Shown here: positions 1 to 10,636 of the stretch, piece by piece | Layout of the letters: the number at the start of each line of letters is the position of its first letter | How positions within the stretch are numbered: the stretch's first letter is position 1 | DNA from: Tubiluchus corallicola | Taxonomy: Eukaryota > Priapulida > Priapulimorpha > Priapulimorphida > Tubiluchidae | Direction of reading: 5' to 3' | DNA length: 64,000 nt | NCBI GenBank assembly: GCA_030141605.1 | Contig: JAQGDQ010000024.1 | Location: 17,501-81,500, forward strand | The notes under the pieces: model-generated | Told to the model about the DNA's origin: nothing | What the model saw: only the letters and a program-made list of their open reading frames with translations | Database searches by the model: none | Translations under genes and position numbers: made by a program

Positions 1-470
1 GATGGAATGATACGTTTTGGTTAATAAAGAAGGAAGAATGAGCAAAATACAATGTAGCTTCAAATTTGGTTTTCAAAGGCCAAACACACAGTTTCCACAA
101 GTGAAGCAAAGATGCAAAGATTCTTAATTTTGTATCAAAACTGATCCTCGTACTTTCAAATTTTTTTCTTCATTTGGAATATGCAGCTAAGATTTTTCTT
201 CTTCATATTTCTTCATCTATTGCAAGAAGACTGGTCAAGTATTTGCATTCCCTTACTCATATAACATTACATGTATTGCTGAACTCTAGTTGTGCAGTAA
301 AAAATTTGGTTGCCACGGTGACCACGGTTGCTTAGCAACGGCATTTATTATATGAACATTATTTATATGTATAATTACAATTATATGTATTATAATTATA
401 GTTCATTATATTACATTATGTAATACATGCATTTCAATCATGTGTATAAAATGTACAAAATATAATATAT
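1..470. other. AT-rich flank, no gene seen
   Basis: No coding region, RNA gene or transposon end was recognised here. The right part (about 345-470) is very AT-rich with many TATA and ATTA runs and leads directly into the 97-bp tandem repeat. Confidence 0.5.
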
Positions 471-858
471 AATTATATCCACGCATCAAAATATACCAAA
501 CTGAATCTTTATCTTCTGGAACCGGAGTCTTAATTTAGATGTCTTGGAGGTACAGCCGAAGTTCTACAATTATATCCACGCATCAAAATATACCAAACTG
601 AATCTTTATCTTCTGGAACCGGAGTCTTAATTTAGATGTGTTGGTGGTACAGCCGAAGTTCTACAATTATATCCACGCATCAAAATATACCAGACTGAAT
701 CTTTATCTTCTGGAACCGGAGTCTTAATTTAGATGTGTTGGTGGTACAGCCGAAGTTCTGCAATTATATCCACGCATCAAAATATACCAGACTGAATCTT
801 TATCTTCTGGAACCGGAGTCTTAATTTAGATGTGTTGGTGGTACAGCCGAAGTTCTAC
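471..858. repeat. Tandem repeat, 97-bp unit, 4 copies
   Basis: The unit starts AATTATATCCACGCATC and recurs at 471, 568, 665 and 762, an exact 97-bp spacing, ending near 858 at the repeated GCCGAAGTTCT. Copies differ at only a few positions (for example CCAAAC versus CCAGAC, GTCTTGGAGG versus GTGTTGGTGG). The low divergence suggests recent amplification. No open frame runs through it. Confidence 0.93.
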
Positions 859-1330
859 AGTTGCTTCTACAGACAATCTCATCTATTTCCAATGTCTTCT
901 TAATCAAGAACATAACACAACCCAAGTTAACTGTAAATAACATTAACACGCAACCGCCAACACTTTTCATTTACTCTAAACTTAACAAGAAAATCAATAA
1001 TTATTTTGAATAAAGAAAAATACGCAAAGTTTGTTTACCTGTTGCATAAAAACAACGAGATCATGTAGCAAAAACAGTAAAAATTCTACATTTGTTTGGC
1101 CAAGCAGCGGGAAATTGTGTTTTTATTTATCTTCACCGAGACTGGGTTCATTGCATACCGACTGTCATATGAAGGTTAAAGAGATAGAGGTAAGCCAAGT
1201 CGATGCGGCGATAGAGAAAATCCAAAAAAATATTTTGTTTGTGGCGTGTAAACATGAGAGATGTGGCGTGTAAACAAAGTACAATGACGAAATTTAATAA
1301 CTGTACATAACTATTCTATTATCTCTATTA
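859..1330. other. Intergenic, no gene supported
   Basis: An 80-codon open frame at 1031-1273 has no recognisable domain and ends in a duplicated GAGATGTGGCGTGTAAAC-like stretch. I regard it as chance. Nothing else was seen. Confidence 0.45.
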
Positions 1331-1510
1331 TGTTCTGTTCTGTTCCGTTCCGTTCCGTTCCGTTCCGTTCCGTTCCGTTCCGTTCCGTTCCGTTCCGTTC
1401 TGTTCTGTTCTACTCCGCTTCGCTCTGCTCTGCTCTCCTCTCCTCTTGTGTTTTTTCTTTTCCCTTTCCTTCTCTTCTCTTCTCTTGTCATCTCTTCTCT
1501 GCTCTGCTCT
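1331..1510. repeat. TTCCG pentamer microsatellite with degenerate CT-rich flank
   Basis: Pure pentamer copies (TGTTC/CGTTC) run from 1331 to about 1412, followed by a degenerate TCTCT/TGCTC tract to about 1510. Open frames on both strands through this stretch (repeated Arg-Ser-Val-Pro-Phe, or Glu-Arg-Asn-Gly-Thr) only reflect the 5-bp period. Confidence 0.93.
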
Positions 1511-1515
1511 CCGTG

Positions 1516-1599
1516 ATTATAATTACTTAATATTTAAAAAAAACTTTTGATGTTAAACTAATTGGAGAAAATAAATGTTCTATGTCTATGTCTATGTCC
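1516..1599 (+). mobile_element. LINE 3' terminus with TCTATG tail
   Basis: The stretch TTGGAGAAAATAAATGTTC, followed by three near copies of TATGTC, is nearly identical to the end of the element at 13,907-14,040 read on the minus strand, including the upstream TATAATTA...AATATTTAAAAAA segment. It is a very short 5'-truncated insertion of the same family, about 80 bp long, keeping only the AATAAA-containing 3' end and hexamer tail. Confidence 0.75.
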
Positions 1600-2097
1600 A
1601 TTGTAAGTTTTGTGAGTTTTTTATGTACGTTATACTGTATACTGTTTTGTGTTGCTTGTTAATAAACTAAACAAAAGTAGGTAAATCTAAATCTAATGAA
1701 CTGCCCTAAACTGCCTGGTGGTAATTGTTATTCTGTTCCAATCAAGTGCAAAAGAAAGTACATTTCACACTCTATAAGGGTCATCCTTGGGTTACAGCTG
1801 ACCCACTTTACGCAGGAGATGTTTGTAGGAAAGTAGAACTGACCCAGAAATTTGTCTATTATTTATCGAAGATCAGCAAATTGTTCATCGCCGTGCCCAA
1901 CATTATGATGTAAATATTTGGCGAAGAAACTCCTGGGGCCCATCAGAAAGAGAGAGAGTCTGCTAACCACCTTGAAGAGGAAGACGCAACACCAAAACAG
2001 ACATCTGCAGCGAATGAATTGAGAGTGGAATTGATGTGGGGGAGTTCCAAGAGCCCCAAAAACTGTGAAATGTCGAAAATCTCTAACAATTCACATT

Positions 2098-2277
2098 GAT
2101 AATGATGATGATGATGATCATGATGATGATGATGATGATGATGACGATGAAGACAATGAAGATGATGATGACGATGTTGTTGATGATGATGATGACGATG
2201 TTGTTGATGATGATGATGACGAAGATTATGATGCTGATGTTGACGATGACGATGTTGTTGATGATGACGACGACGAC

Positions 2278-2370
<93 letters not shown>

Positions 2371-2400
2371 AATGACGATGGTGATGGTAGTGTGATGGCA
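2098..2400. repeat. GAT/GAC trinucleotide microsatellite
   Basis: About 300 bp of (GAT)n with GAC, GTT and GAA interruptions, purest from 2277 to 2370. It gives long spurious open frames rich in Asp and Met (plus strand) or His (minus strand). There is no start context, splice site or flanking domain to suggest an expressed poly-Asp protein. Confidence 0.95.
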
Positions 2401-3969
2401 TTAAGGATGGCGGCAGCAGTGGTGATGGTGATGGTAATAACGACAACAACATGAACAACAAATTGATAATGGATAACGATACTGCTGCAAGTTTGAATAT
2501 AATTTACGTGACCGTTTCCTCTCGTTCAGATTAATAAAAAATAATTCTATCATATCAATACAAAATTGCTCGTTCAGTCAGTTTCCGTGATTTTAGGTGC
2601 CTGTGTTTATGAACTGCTCTGCATAATAGCGCCCTCTATAAATATTTAAATTGTAAACCGATTAGGAAGCCCCAGAAAGATTGTGGCATGCAGATTTCTG
2701 TAACTTCGCGCTCTTATTATATGAACGAGCTCCAAGAACCATAATCCATGCAGCTTAGCATTGCAAGCGGGCAAAAAATAAATGTGGCGAATCCAGTTAA
2801 GAAATGATCTTTTTCCAAATTTTACTTTTAAACATATCTGTTTGTCAAAATAATTTTGCCGATCTGCGGTATCCAACAAGATTCAACCGTTTTGTCTTAC
2901 CTGTTTATATTTTATTGGAGTTTGTCAGTATAGACTAAGATTTTCTGCCAAAAGAAGCCCTTTTGCTGTGACTAACCAAAACGATATTTTAACATGCAAT
3001 TTAAGATCTTTGATCCCATGAGTGATTAGCAAAGGAATTTCAAAAACTACATTTTCAAAAGTCTTTTTGAGCTGTATTGTCTTTCCGTTTTTAGTAAAAC
3101 ACCAATTTGCGCCAAACCCCAGTATAGACTTCAACAGTGGTACCACGAAGCCAGATAAGAGTTAACTTGTCTGACATCTGTCACAACAGTTTATAAAAAT
3201 AAGTTGATACGACTCCCAGATTCGAGCTTTTTCAAATTCCAATTGTATAGCGCTGTTCAGCTCTTCATCAGTAGCACAACATGTCTTCTCACTAAACATC
3301 GCTGAGTGGTTTTTAATTTTTAAAAGAATCATTGTGAACGATCAAGTTGGCTGAGGTGAACCTAATTGAAAGTTACTTTCTTCTCGAAGTATTTTTTTAA
3401 AAAAGAAGTTTGTGCTTCGCAAAAGTTAAACTAGTTCTCTACTCTTGCAGATTTGGAACCACGGCGTCCCTCAAGGGTCAATCGTTTGCCCTCGGCTGTT
3501 TAGTTTATAAAGAAATTTATCGGTTGCTTGGTTAGAACTTTATCTGGAAAAGATTAACATTCAGGCAGCGCATATCCTTGCAAACGTTAAGGCTAGTTCA
3601 CACTGTCCTATAAGACCACAATTAAGTACACCAGTGTGTTTCTGAAACCAGGTCGTCTAATGTCAATAGGCAGATGAATGGATGCTCACATCAAGTGGAG
3701 AAAGTCAATACAGTCGCTGTTTAAACATCACCATCATTCAAGTAAAAAGTTTTCACCGTGGATGCTCTGATTATTAAGTTTTCTATTTAGTAATTGAGGG
3801 TTAGTTAGGCTTTAGCCCACTTTACTAGGATCAGCACCACGTAGCCACTTGCCCAAAAGCTTTTCTCCAACATTCGAAAAACTGATTTGATTGAATATCT
3901 GAAAATATACTTGAGATTTTTCAACAGCTAGCTGTAATGTAATGAAAATGGAAACGGCAAATGATGAAA
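2401..3969. other. Intergenic, no gene seen
   Basis: Short open frames (2646-2879, 2925-3146, 3812-4000, all minus) show no domain or splice context. The last one already overlaps the start of the 32-bp array. No transposon ends were recognised. Confidence 0.45.
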
Positions 3970-5790
3970 ACCTTAAAATGTTTAACTCACTCCAATGCAA
4001 AACCTTAAAATGTTTAACTCACTCCAACGCAAACCTTAAAATGCTTAACTCACTCGAATGCAAAACCTTAAAATGTTTAACTCACTCCAATGCAAAACCT
4101 TAAAATGTCTAACTCACTCCAGCATATAACCTTAAAATGCTTAACTCACTCGAACGCAAAACCTTAAAATGCTTAACGCACTCCAACGCAAAACCTAAAA
4201 ATGTTTAACTCACTCGAATGCAAAACTTTAATATGTTTAACTCACTCCAATGCAAAACCTTAAAATGTTTAACTCACTCCAATTCAAAACCTTAAAATGT
4301 TTAACTCACACCAATGCAAAACCTTAAAATGATTAACCCATTCCAGCATATAACCTTAAAATGCTTAAATCATTCGAACGCAAAACCTTAAAATGTTTAA
4401 CTCACTCAAATGCAAAACCTTAAAGTGTTTAACTCACTCAAATGCAAAACCTTAAATGTTTAATTCGCTACAATGCAAGACCTTGAAATGTTTAACTCAC
4501 AATAATGCAAAACTTTAAAATGTTTAACTCACTCCAACGCAAAACCTTAAAATGTTTAACTCACTCCAATGCAAAACCTTAAAATGCTTAACTCACTCCA
4601 ACGCAAAACCTTAAAATGTTTAACTCACTCCAACGCAAAACCTTAAAATGTTTAACTCACACCAATGCAAAACCTTAAAATGTTTAACTCATTCGAACAC
4701 AAAACCTTAAAATGTTTAACTCACTCAAATGCAAAACCTTAAAGTGTTTAACTCACTCAAATGCAAAACCTTAAAATGTTTAACTCGCTACAATGCAAGA
4801 CCTTAAAATGTTTAACTCACTCCAATGCAAAACCTTAAAGTGTTTAACTCACTCCAACGCAAAACCTTAAAATGCTTAACTCACTCCAACGCAAAACCTT
4901 AAAATGTTTAACTCACACCAAAGCAAAACCTTAAAATGTTTAACTCATTCCAGCATATAACCTTAAAATGCTTAAATCATTCGAACGCAAAACCTTAAAA
5001 TGTTTAACTCACTCCAACGCAAAACCTTAAAATGCTTAACTCACTCCAACGCAAAACCTTAAAATGTTTAACTCACACCAATGCAAAACCTTAAAATGTT
5101 TAACTCACTCCAGCATATAACCTTAAAATGCTTAAATCATTCGAACGCAAAACCTTAAAATGTTTAACTCACTCAAATGCAAAACCTTAAAGTGTTTAAC
5201 TCACTCAAATGCAAAACCTTAAAATGTTTAACTCGCTACAATGCAAGACCTTGAAATGTTTAACTCACAATAATGCAAAACCTTAAAATGTTTAACTCAC
5301 TCCAACGCAAAACCTTAAAATGTTAAACTCACTCCAACGCAAAACCTTAAAATGTTTAACTCACTCCAATGCAAAACCTTAAAATGCTTAACTCACTCCA
5401 ACGCAAAACCTTAAAATGTTTAACTCACACCAATGCAAAACCTTAAAATGTTTAACTCATTCCAGCATATAACCTTAAAATGCTTAAATCATTCGAACGC
5501 AAAACCTTAAAATATTTAACTCACTCAAATGCAAAACCTTAAAATGTTTAATTCGCTACAATGCAAGACCTTGAAATGTTTAACTCACAATAATGCAAAA
5601 CCTTAAAATGTTTAACTCACTCCAATGCAAAACCTTAAAATGTTTAACTCACTCAAATGCAAAACCTTAAAACGCTTAACTCACTCGAACGCAAAACCTT
5701 AAAATGCTTAACTCACTCCAATGCAAAACCTTAAAATGCTTAACTCACTCCAATGCAAAACCTTGAAAATTTTTAACTCACTCTAATGAA
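3970..5790. repeat. Minisatellite, 32-bp unit, about 57 copies, with variant units
   Basis: The unit is CCTTAAAATGTTTAACTCAC followed by TCCAATGCAAAA, 32 bp in total. Variant units recur, notably one containing CAGCATATAACC (near 4120, 4344, 4951, 5111 and 5463) followed by an AAATCATTCGAACG variant, and one containing CGCTACAATGCAAGACC. Distances between the CAGCATATA variants are close to whole multiples of 32 bp (7, 19, 5 and 11 units), so the array grew by duplicating multi-unit blocks. It is noncoding: the unit carries stops in several frames. Confidence 0.95.
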
Positions 5791-6934
5791 GTCCACGTTT
5801 GCATTAATTAATAGGTCCCTAATTAGATCCCTAGGACCAAAACAGCAAAGGTAGATTCTTCACACGTGTTATGAAAAGCAAAACAATAAACTTGCTTTGA
5901 AATCGACTTTCCTTCTCCAACCAGACTAGCAGAACAGTTTTGCAAGACCAGCACGACAGGTTTGCATAGATCAAGGCATTCCACAAGGCTCAACCATGTT
6001 TCCTTGCTTATTTAGTATCTGTGTAAAATTATCGAATGCTTGGTAATAAATTGATCTAGAATGCCTGATATGTAGACAGCTATCTTTTTCCCAATCTTCC
6101 TTAATTTTTACAATACAAGCATGGTTCTTTTTCCTCATTCACGTTCTCATCCTCTCCACCCAGATCTAATAAAAACTCGAATGAAGAAAGCCATGCCAAC
6201 AAAACGGGTCGTAACCAAGCGGAAAATGACTCTGTTATCTACTAAGTATACATTTCAACAAACGGCAATAAGGAAGTTTAGCATATGAACCGAAACCGAC
6301 TGGCTTCAGAAAATAAATCCAGCAACAGCATGCTAATAGGCCCGCTCGCAACGCCCACTTTCGACAAAATGGCTTCGCGACATATGGCGCAATAAAGTGG
6401 TTAGTTAGTAATGCAATTCGTAATGACGCCGCGCAAGAATTCCGGTGATTGTCAGGCGCACCGTCTTGCGTCATTAGTCGAGGAGAATTTCCTGGCTCTG
6501 GAAGCGTCCCCTAAACAGTTTATCCGCCTTTTCTCCTAACAGCTGTTTGCTCAGAACTACACATCCCGCTTTCAAGGCTTGCCGGCAGTTTGGCTATGAA
6601 AAATAAACACTTTTTCTCCCCCTGGTGTTATGAAGATGAACCTGGACAGCTAGACGAGACCATATGACGCAGGTGAACCGTGAAATCAGCCATTCCAGTT
6701 TACAGAAACTGTTTGCAGGAATTCTCCTGGAGGTAGACAGAAACTGAAAACCGGTTGCTTAAATCACGTTTACACTAGGCAGAAAATGCTTTACCCATTG
6801 AAAACCTTTTAGAGCCAGATCTAACAGTCACAGATCTAACAGATCTAAAATGCAGACCAGATCAGATGACGCAAGTTAACATGAAATCCGCCATTTCCGT
6901 TTTTAGAAGCTGCTTGCAGAAATTCCCCTAAGCT
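5791..6934. other. Intergenic with a diverged direct duplication
   Basis: No gene was recognised. About 80 bp at 6655-6735 (GACGCAGGTGAAC, TGAAATCAGCCATT, TTTGCAGGAATTCTCCT) recurs in diverged form at 6853-6932 (GACGCAAGTTAAC, TGAAATCCGCCATT, CTTGCAGAAATTCCCCT), next to the 42-bp array. The 79-codon minus frame at 6235-6474 has no recognisable domain. Confidence 0.5.
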
Positions 6935-7270
6935 GGAAAGAAAGTTAACACCAGTCTAATGTTTAAGACAGAGACCGGAAAGAAAGTTAACACCAGTCTA
7001 ATGTTTAAGACACAGACTGGAAAGAAAGTTAACACCAGTCTAATGTTTAAGACACAGACTGGAAAGAAAGTTAACACCAGTCTAATGTTTAAGACACAGA
7101 CTGGAAAGAAAGTTAACACCAGTCTAATGTTTAAGACACAGACTGGAAAGAAAGTTAACACCAGTCGAATGTTTAAGACAGAGGCTGGAAAGAAAGTTAA
7201 CACCAGTCTAATGTTTAAGACACAGACTGGAAAGAAAGTTAACACCAGTCTAATGTTTAAGACAGAGACT
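6935..7270. repeat. Minisatellite, 42-bp unit, 8 copies, open on both strands
   Basis: Eight near-identical 42-bp units run from GGAAAGAAAGTTAACACC onwards. Because 42 is a multiple of 3 and the unit lacks stops in some frames, open frames run through on both strands: plus 6959-7282 with a 14-residue repeat (MFKTQTGKKVNTSL) and minus 6928-7245 (LTFFPVCVLNIRLV). Units differ at a few sites, mostly ACACAGACT versus ACAGAGACC. I see no splice sites or wider coding context, so coding is doubtful. Confidence 0.93.
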
Positions 7271-7816
7271 GTATTTACATAAAGCGTGTTTTTAAAGTTT
7301 GATGGTCTTAGAAGAAAAATAATTTCTCGATGTTATTTTAGTTGGCTTTTGTTACTGGTTGGTCAATTAGTTAAACACTTGGTTAGTTAATCAGAACATC
7401 TATAATTTGATAAATGAACATTAAAGTAAAACAGAACAACTTTTAGATTACAACTCGTTTTGACCTATGATCAAAAAACGTTTCATTACTTATAAGAACT
7501 GCTAACGTGTTCCCTATATATCACGCGGGGCGAATACCCGAGTGGTCAGGTGCGTGTGCGTTAAAAGAAGTTAACTACCATCTATCTAAGTTAAGTACAT
7601 GTATGTTTTAATAATGATAACTAAAAAGTAAAACAACGCGAAGGCTTTTCAAAAGTGGATAGTTGATAAATGGCTCAGAGCCTGATCATTTATTTGCTGT
7701 ATTGATTCTGAAGCGTCATTCCGGGCTGCATACTAAATATGTGATATTTTAATATGTAAAATGTTACTATTTAATAATGTACTATTGGTACGATAAATCT
7801 CATTTTTGCTGTCGAC
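7271..7816. other. Intergenic, faint tRNA-like A-box only
   Basis: ACCCGAGTGGTCAGGTGCG at 7536-7554 resembles a tRNA-Ser-type A box, but no B box follows at the right distance, so it is at best a SINE-head remnant. No gene was seen. Confidence 0.35.
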
Positions 7817-8253
7817 AGGGGTAAGCAACGACCGTTCGAATTCGATTCGAACCTAAAATTATAGATTCTAATAATTCAGCACTTCAACCACACAAGTTCT
7901 TTATCATTCCAATGTTTGAAACATCATGCAATTAGCCCATTTAGCTGCAGTTTCTGTGCAAAATTTTCAAAAAAACTAATAGTGGTTTTACTGCCTAACA
8001 AAATCGAGTAATATGCATGATCTTTGTAATACCACTTTTTATTAGTGGTTCGAAAACTCGCTCGAAATCCTTCAAACTCAATTCCAATTCGATTCGAATT
8101 CGAAATACTGACATTTGGTTCGATTCGAATTCCAAAGTCACAAATTTGATTCGATTCCAATTGGAAAGTCACAAATTTGATTCGATTTGAATTCGAAAGT
8201 CACAAATTTGATTCGATTCGAATTCGCTTTCTGCTAGAGTATGCTCACCCCTA
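7817..8253. mobile_element. MITE-like element, hAT-type ends
   Basis: The left end AGGGGTAAGCA and the right end (inverted) AGGGGTGAGCA match at 10 of 11 bases. Both subterminal regions carry TTCGAATTCGATTCGAA-type palindromic sequence. The right part (8090-8225) is a tandem array of about 30 bp built from GATTCGATTCGAATTC and AAAGTCACAAATTT. No transposase frame is present. Ends of this form are typical of nonautonomous hAT elements. An 8-bp target duplication is not evident, so the class assignment is tentative. Confidence 0.55.
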
Positions 8254-8399
8254 GTTCTTGATGGAGTTGCTGTATTTGCGCGACTGTTTATTCAAGTTTT
8301 ATTTATTGCAAGCTGGTCTTTTTATTTAATAATCTGTTATTTCAAACATTGTGTATTATGGTGCTGTCTTTTGATGGAGTTACTAAAAGTTATACAAAT

Positions 8400-9541
8400 C
8401 TTGTTTAAACTTATACACATTTCATAATCCAGCATTTTCGGCCTGTAGTTCGTCCTTCATAGTCGAAGAGGACCATGACTTCATTCTGACGCCATAGGAT
8501 GGGTACGGAGGTGGCTTATAAGCCCGATTTTTGCTGAGAACCTCCTCCTGCAGTGAGGACATGAGAATGGTGTATCTTGATAGGCATTGCGTTGTCTGTC
8601 TTTTCGAAGCTGTCTTTTCTCCTGCCTAACTTGGATGCGCCTGGACTCATAGTTGCTCACTCCCGATTTGATGAGGGACCGCCAACGTGATCTCTCCTGT
8701 GCCACATCTTCCCAGGAGTCGACATTGATGTTGCATTCTTTCAGGCTGGCTTTGAGGGTGTCTTTGTATCTTTTCCGTTGCCCTCCAACTGACCGTTGCC
8801 CTTCTTTCAGCTCGCAGTACATGAGTCTCTTTGGCAGTCTGTGATCTTCCATACGTCGAACATGACCAGCCCATTTCAGTTGTGCTGCCTTAAGCATTGC
8901 ATGAACACTGATGGATTGTGCTCTCTCGAGGACTTCAGTGTCTGGTATGTAGTCCTGCCAGCTGATCTTGAGGAGTCGTCTTAGACAACACAGGTGGAAG
9001 GAGTTTAGTTGTCTGGCATGGCGACTATAGACTGTCCACGACTCGCAGGCATACAGCAGAGATGGAATGACTACAGCATTGTAGACTTTGAGTTTAGTTG
9101 ACAGCTTGATGCCTCGTCTTTCCCAGCATGTTGTTCTTAGGTTTCCAAAGGCTGCACTGGCTCTTGATATTCTGAAGGCTGCTTCATCATCAATGGTAGC
9201 TGATCTTGATAGGGTGCTACCCAAGTAAACGAACTTGTTGGCTGCCGTCAGTTTCTCATTTTTGATAGTGATGGTTGGTTCTACATATGTGCTGTCAGGG
9301 GCAGGCTGAAGTAGGACCTCTGTCTTTTTTGTGTTAATAGTGAGGCCAAAATCATCGCATGCCTGTGCAAAGAGGTTAACACTTTCCTGCATGTCTTGCT
9401 CTGAGGTGGCATTGAGAGCGCAGTCGTCTGCAAATAAGAGGTCACGGATGGTGTCTTCTTTGACTTTGGTCTTGGCCTGCAGTCTGCGAAGATTGAAAAG
9501 TTTTCCATCTGTCCTGTAACGGATGTCAATACGGACTTTCT
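8400..9541 (-). mobile_element. 5'-truncated non-LTR retrotransposon, reverse transcriptase C-terminus plus zinc finger
   Basis: On the minus strand an open frame from about 9541 to 8481 encodes the end of a LINE reverse transcriptase. It begins just before the catalytic FADD box (LLFADDCALNA, upstream of the Met at 9392), followed by the thumb region (KFVYLGSTLS, AVVIPSLLYACESWTVY), the WAGHVRRM motif and a C-terminal C2H2 finger (CPHC...H...H). The frame is intact over more than 340 codons, so insertion was recent, but everything before the FADD motif is missing, as expected for 5' truncation. The sequence after the stop (8400-8480) is the presumed 3' UTR. The truncated 5' end abuts the 71-bp satellite. 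It cannot move by itself. Confidence 0.9.
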
Positions 9542-10323
9542 GACTAACACTACCAAGTGTTATTAATTGTTAGTATCTGTTAGGCCTGCTCACAGGAACA
9601 TTTTGGCCTATGTAATTAACACTACCGAGTGTTATTAAGTGTTAGTATCTGTTAGGCGTGCTCACAGGAACATTTTGGCCTACGTAATTAACACTACCGT
9701 GTGTTATTAATTGTTAGTATCTGTTAGGCCTGCTCATAGGAACATTTTGGCCTACGTAATTAACACTACCAAGTGTTATTAAGTGTTAGTATCTGTTAGG
9801 CATGCTCACAGGAACATTTTGGCCTACGTAATTAACACTACCGAGTGTTATTAAGTGTTAATAGCTGTTAGGCCTGCTCACAGGAACATTTTGTCCTACG
9901 TAATTAGCACTACCGAGTGTTATTAAGTGTTAATAGCTGTTAGGCATGCTCACAGGAACATTTTGGCCTACGTAATTAACACTACCGAGTGTTATTAAGT
10001 GTTAATAGCTGTTAGGCCTGCTCACAGGAACATTTTGTCCTACGTAATTAGCACTACCGAGTGTTATTAAGTGTTAATAGCTGCTAGGCCTGCTCACAGG
10101 AACATTTTGGCCTATGTAATTAACACTACCGAGTGTTATTAAGTGTTAATAGCTGTTAGGCCTGCTCACAGGAACATTTTGGCCTACGTAATTAGCACTA
10201 CCGAGTGTCATTAAGTGTTAATAGCTGCTAGGCCTGCTCACAGGAACATTTTGGCCTATGTAATTAACACTACCGAGTGTTATTAAGTGTTAATAGCTGT
10301 TAGGCCTGCTCACAGGAACATTA
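9541..10323. repeat. Minisatellite, 71-bp unit, about 11 copies
   Basis: The unit carries AACACTACCGAGTGTTATT, an imperfect palindrome (AACACT / AGTGTT), followed by AAGTGTTAATAGCTGTTAGG and CTCACAGGAACATTTTGGCC. CACTACC recurs at 9549 and 9620, giving the 71-bp period. Sub-families differ by GTTAGTATCT versus GTTAATAGCT and by TTGGCC versus TTGTCC, and these alternate in the right half, suggesting a two-unit (142-bp) higher-order repeat there. It starts exactly where the LINE is truncated. Confidence 0.94.
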
Positions 10324-10636
10324 GTAACAGCAAAATAAAAATAAAATAGTGTTAACAAATTGTAAGTTACTTTTTGGAATCGTGCCAAATTGTACCACCC
10401 CTTAATTAATTTGAAAACACATCTTTATTACAGGTATTGCAGGAAACGTACTGATCAACTGAAGCCATCAAGATTATATTTCAAAATCCGTTATAATCCC
10501 GTACCTTTCCAGTAATAGAAATGTGAAATTTAAGTATTTTCAATACATTAATTGTTATTTAGCTAATAAATATGTAGCTACAAGAAACCTAAGGCTTACT
10601 ATGCTCTATAATGTCTTAGTCACTAATCTCATTAAT
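10324..10636 (-). other. Presumed TTC29 3' UTR
   Basis: AT-rich sequence following the TTC29 stop codon on the minus strand. A minus-strand AATAAA lies at about 10,422-10,427, some 210 bp after the stop, and is a candidate polyadenylation signal. The array begins about 100 bp beyond it. Confidence 0.5.

Noticed and set aside
1943-2461. Poly-His / poly-Asp proteins (172 and 129 codons)
   Set aside because: They lie wholly on a GAT microsatellite, are open in several frames on both strands and lack unique coding flanks.
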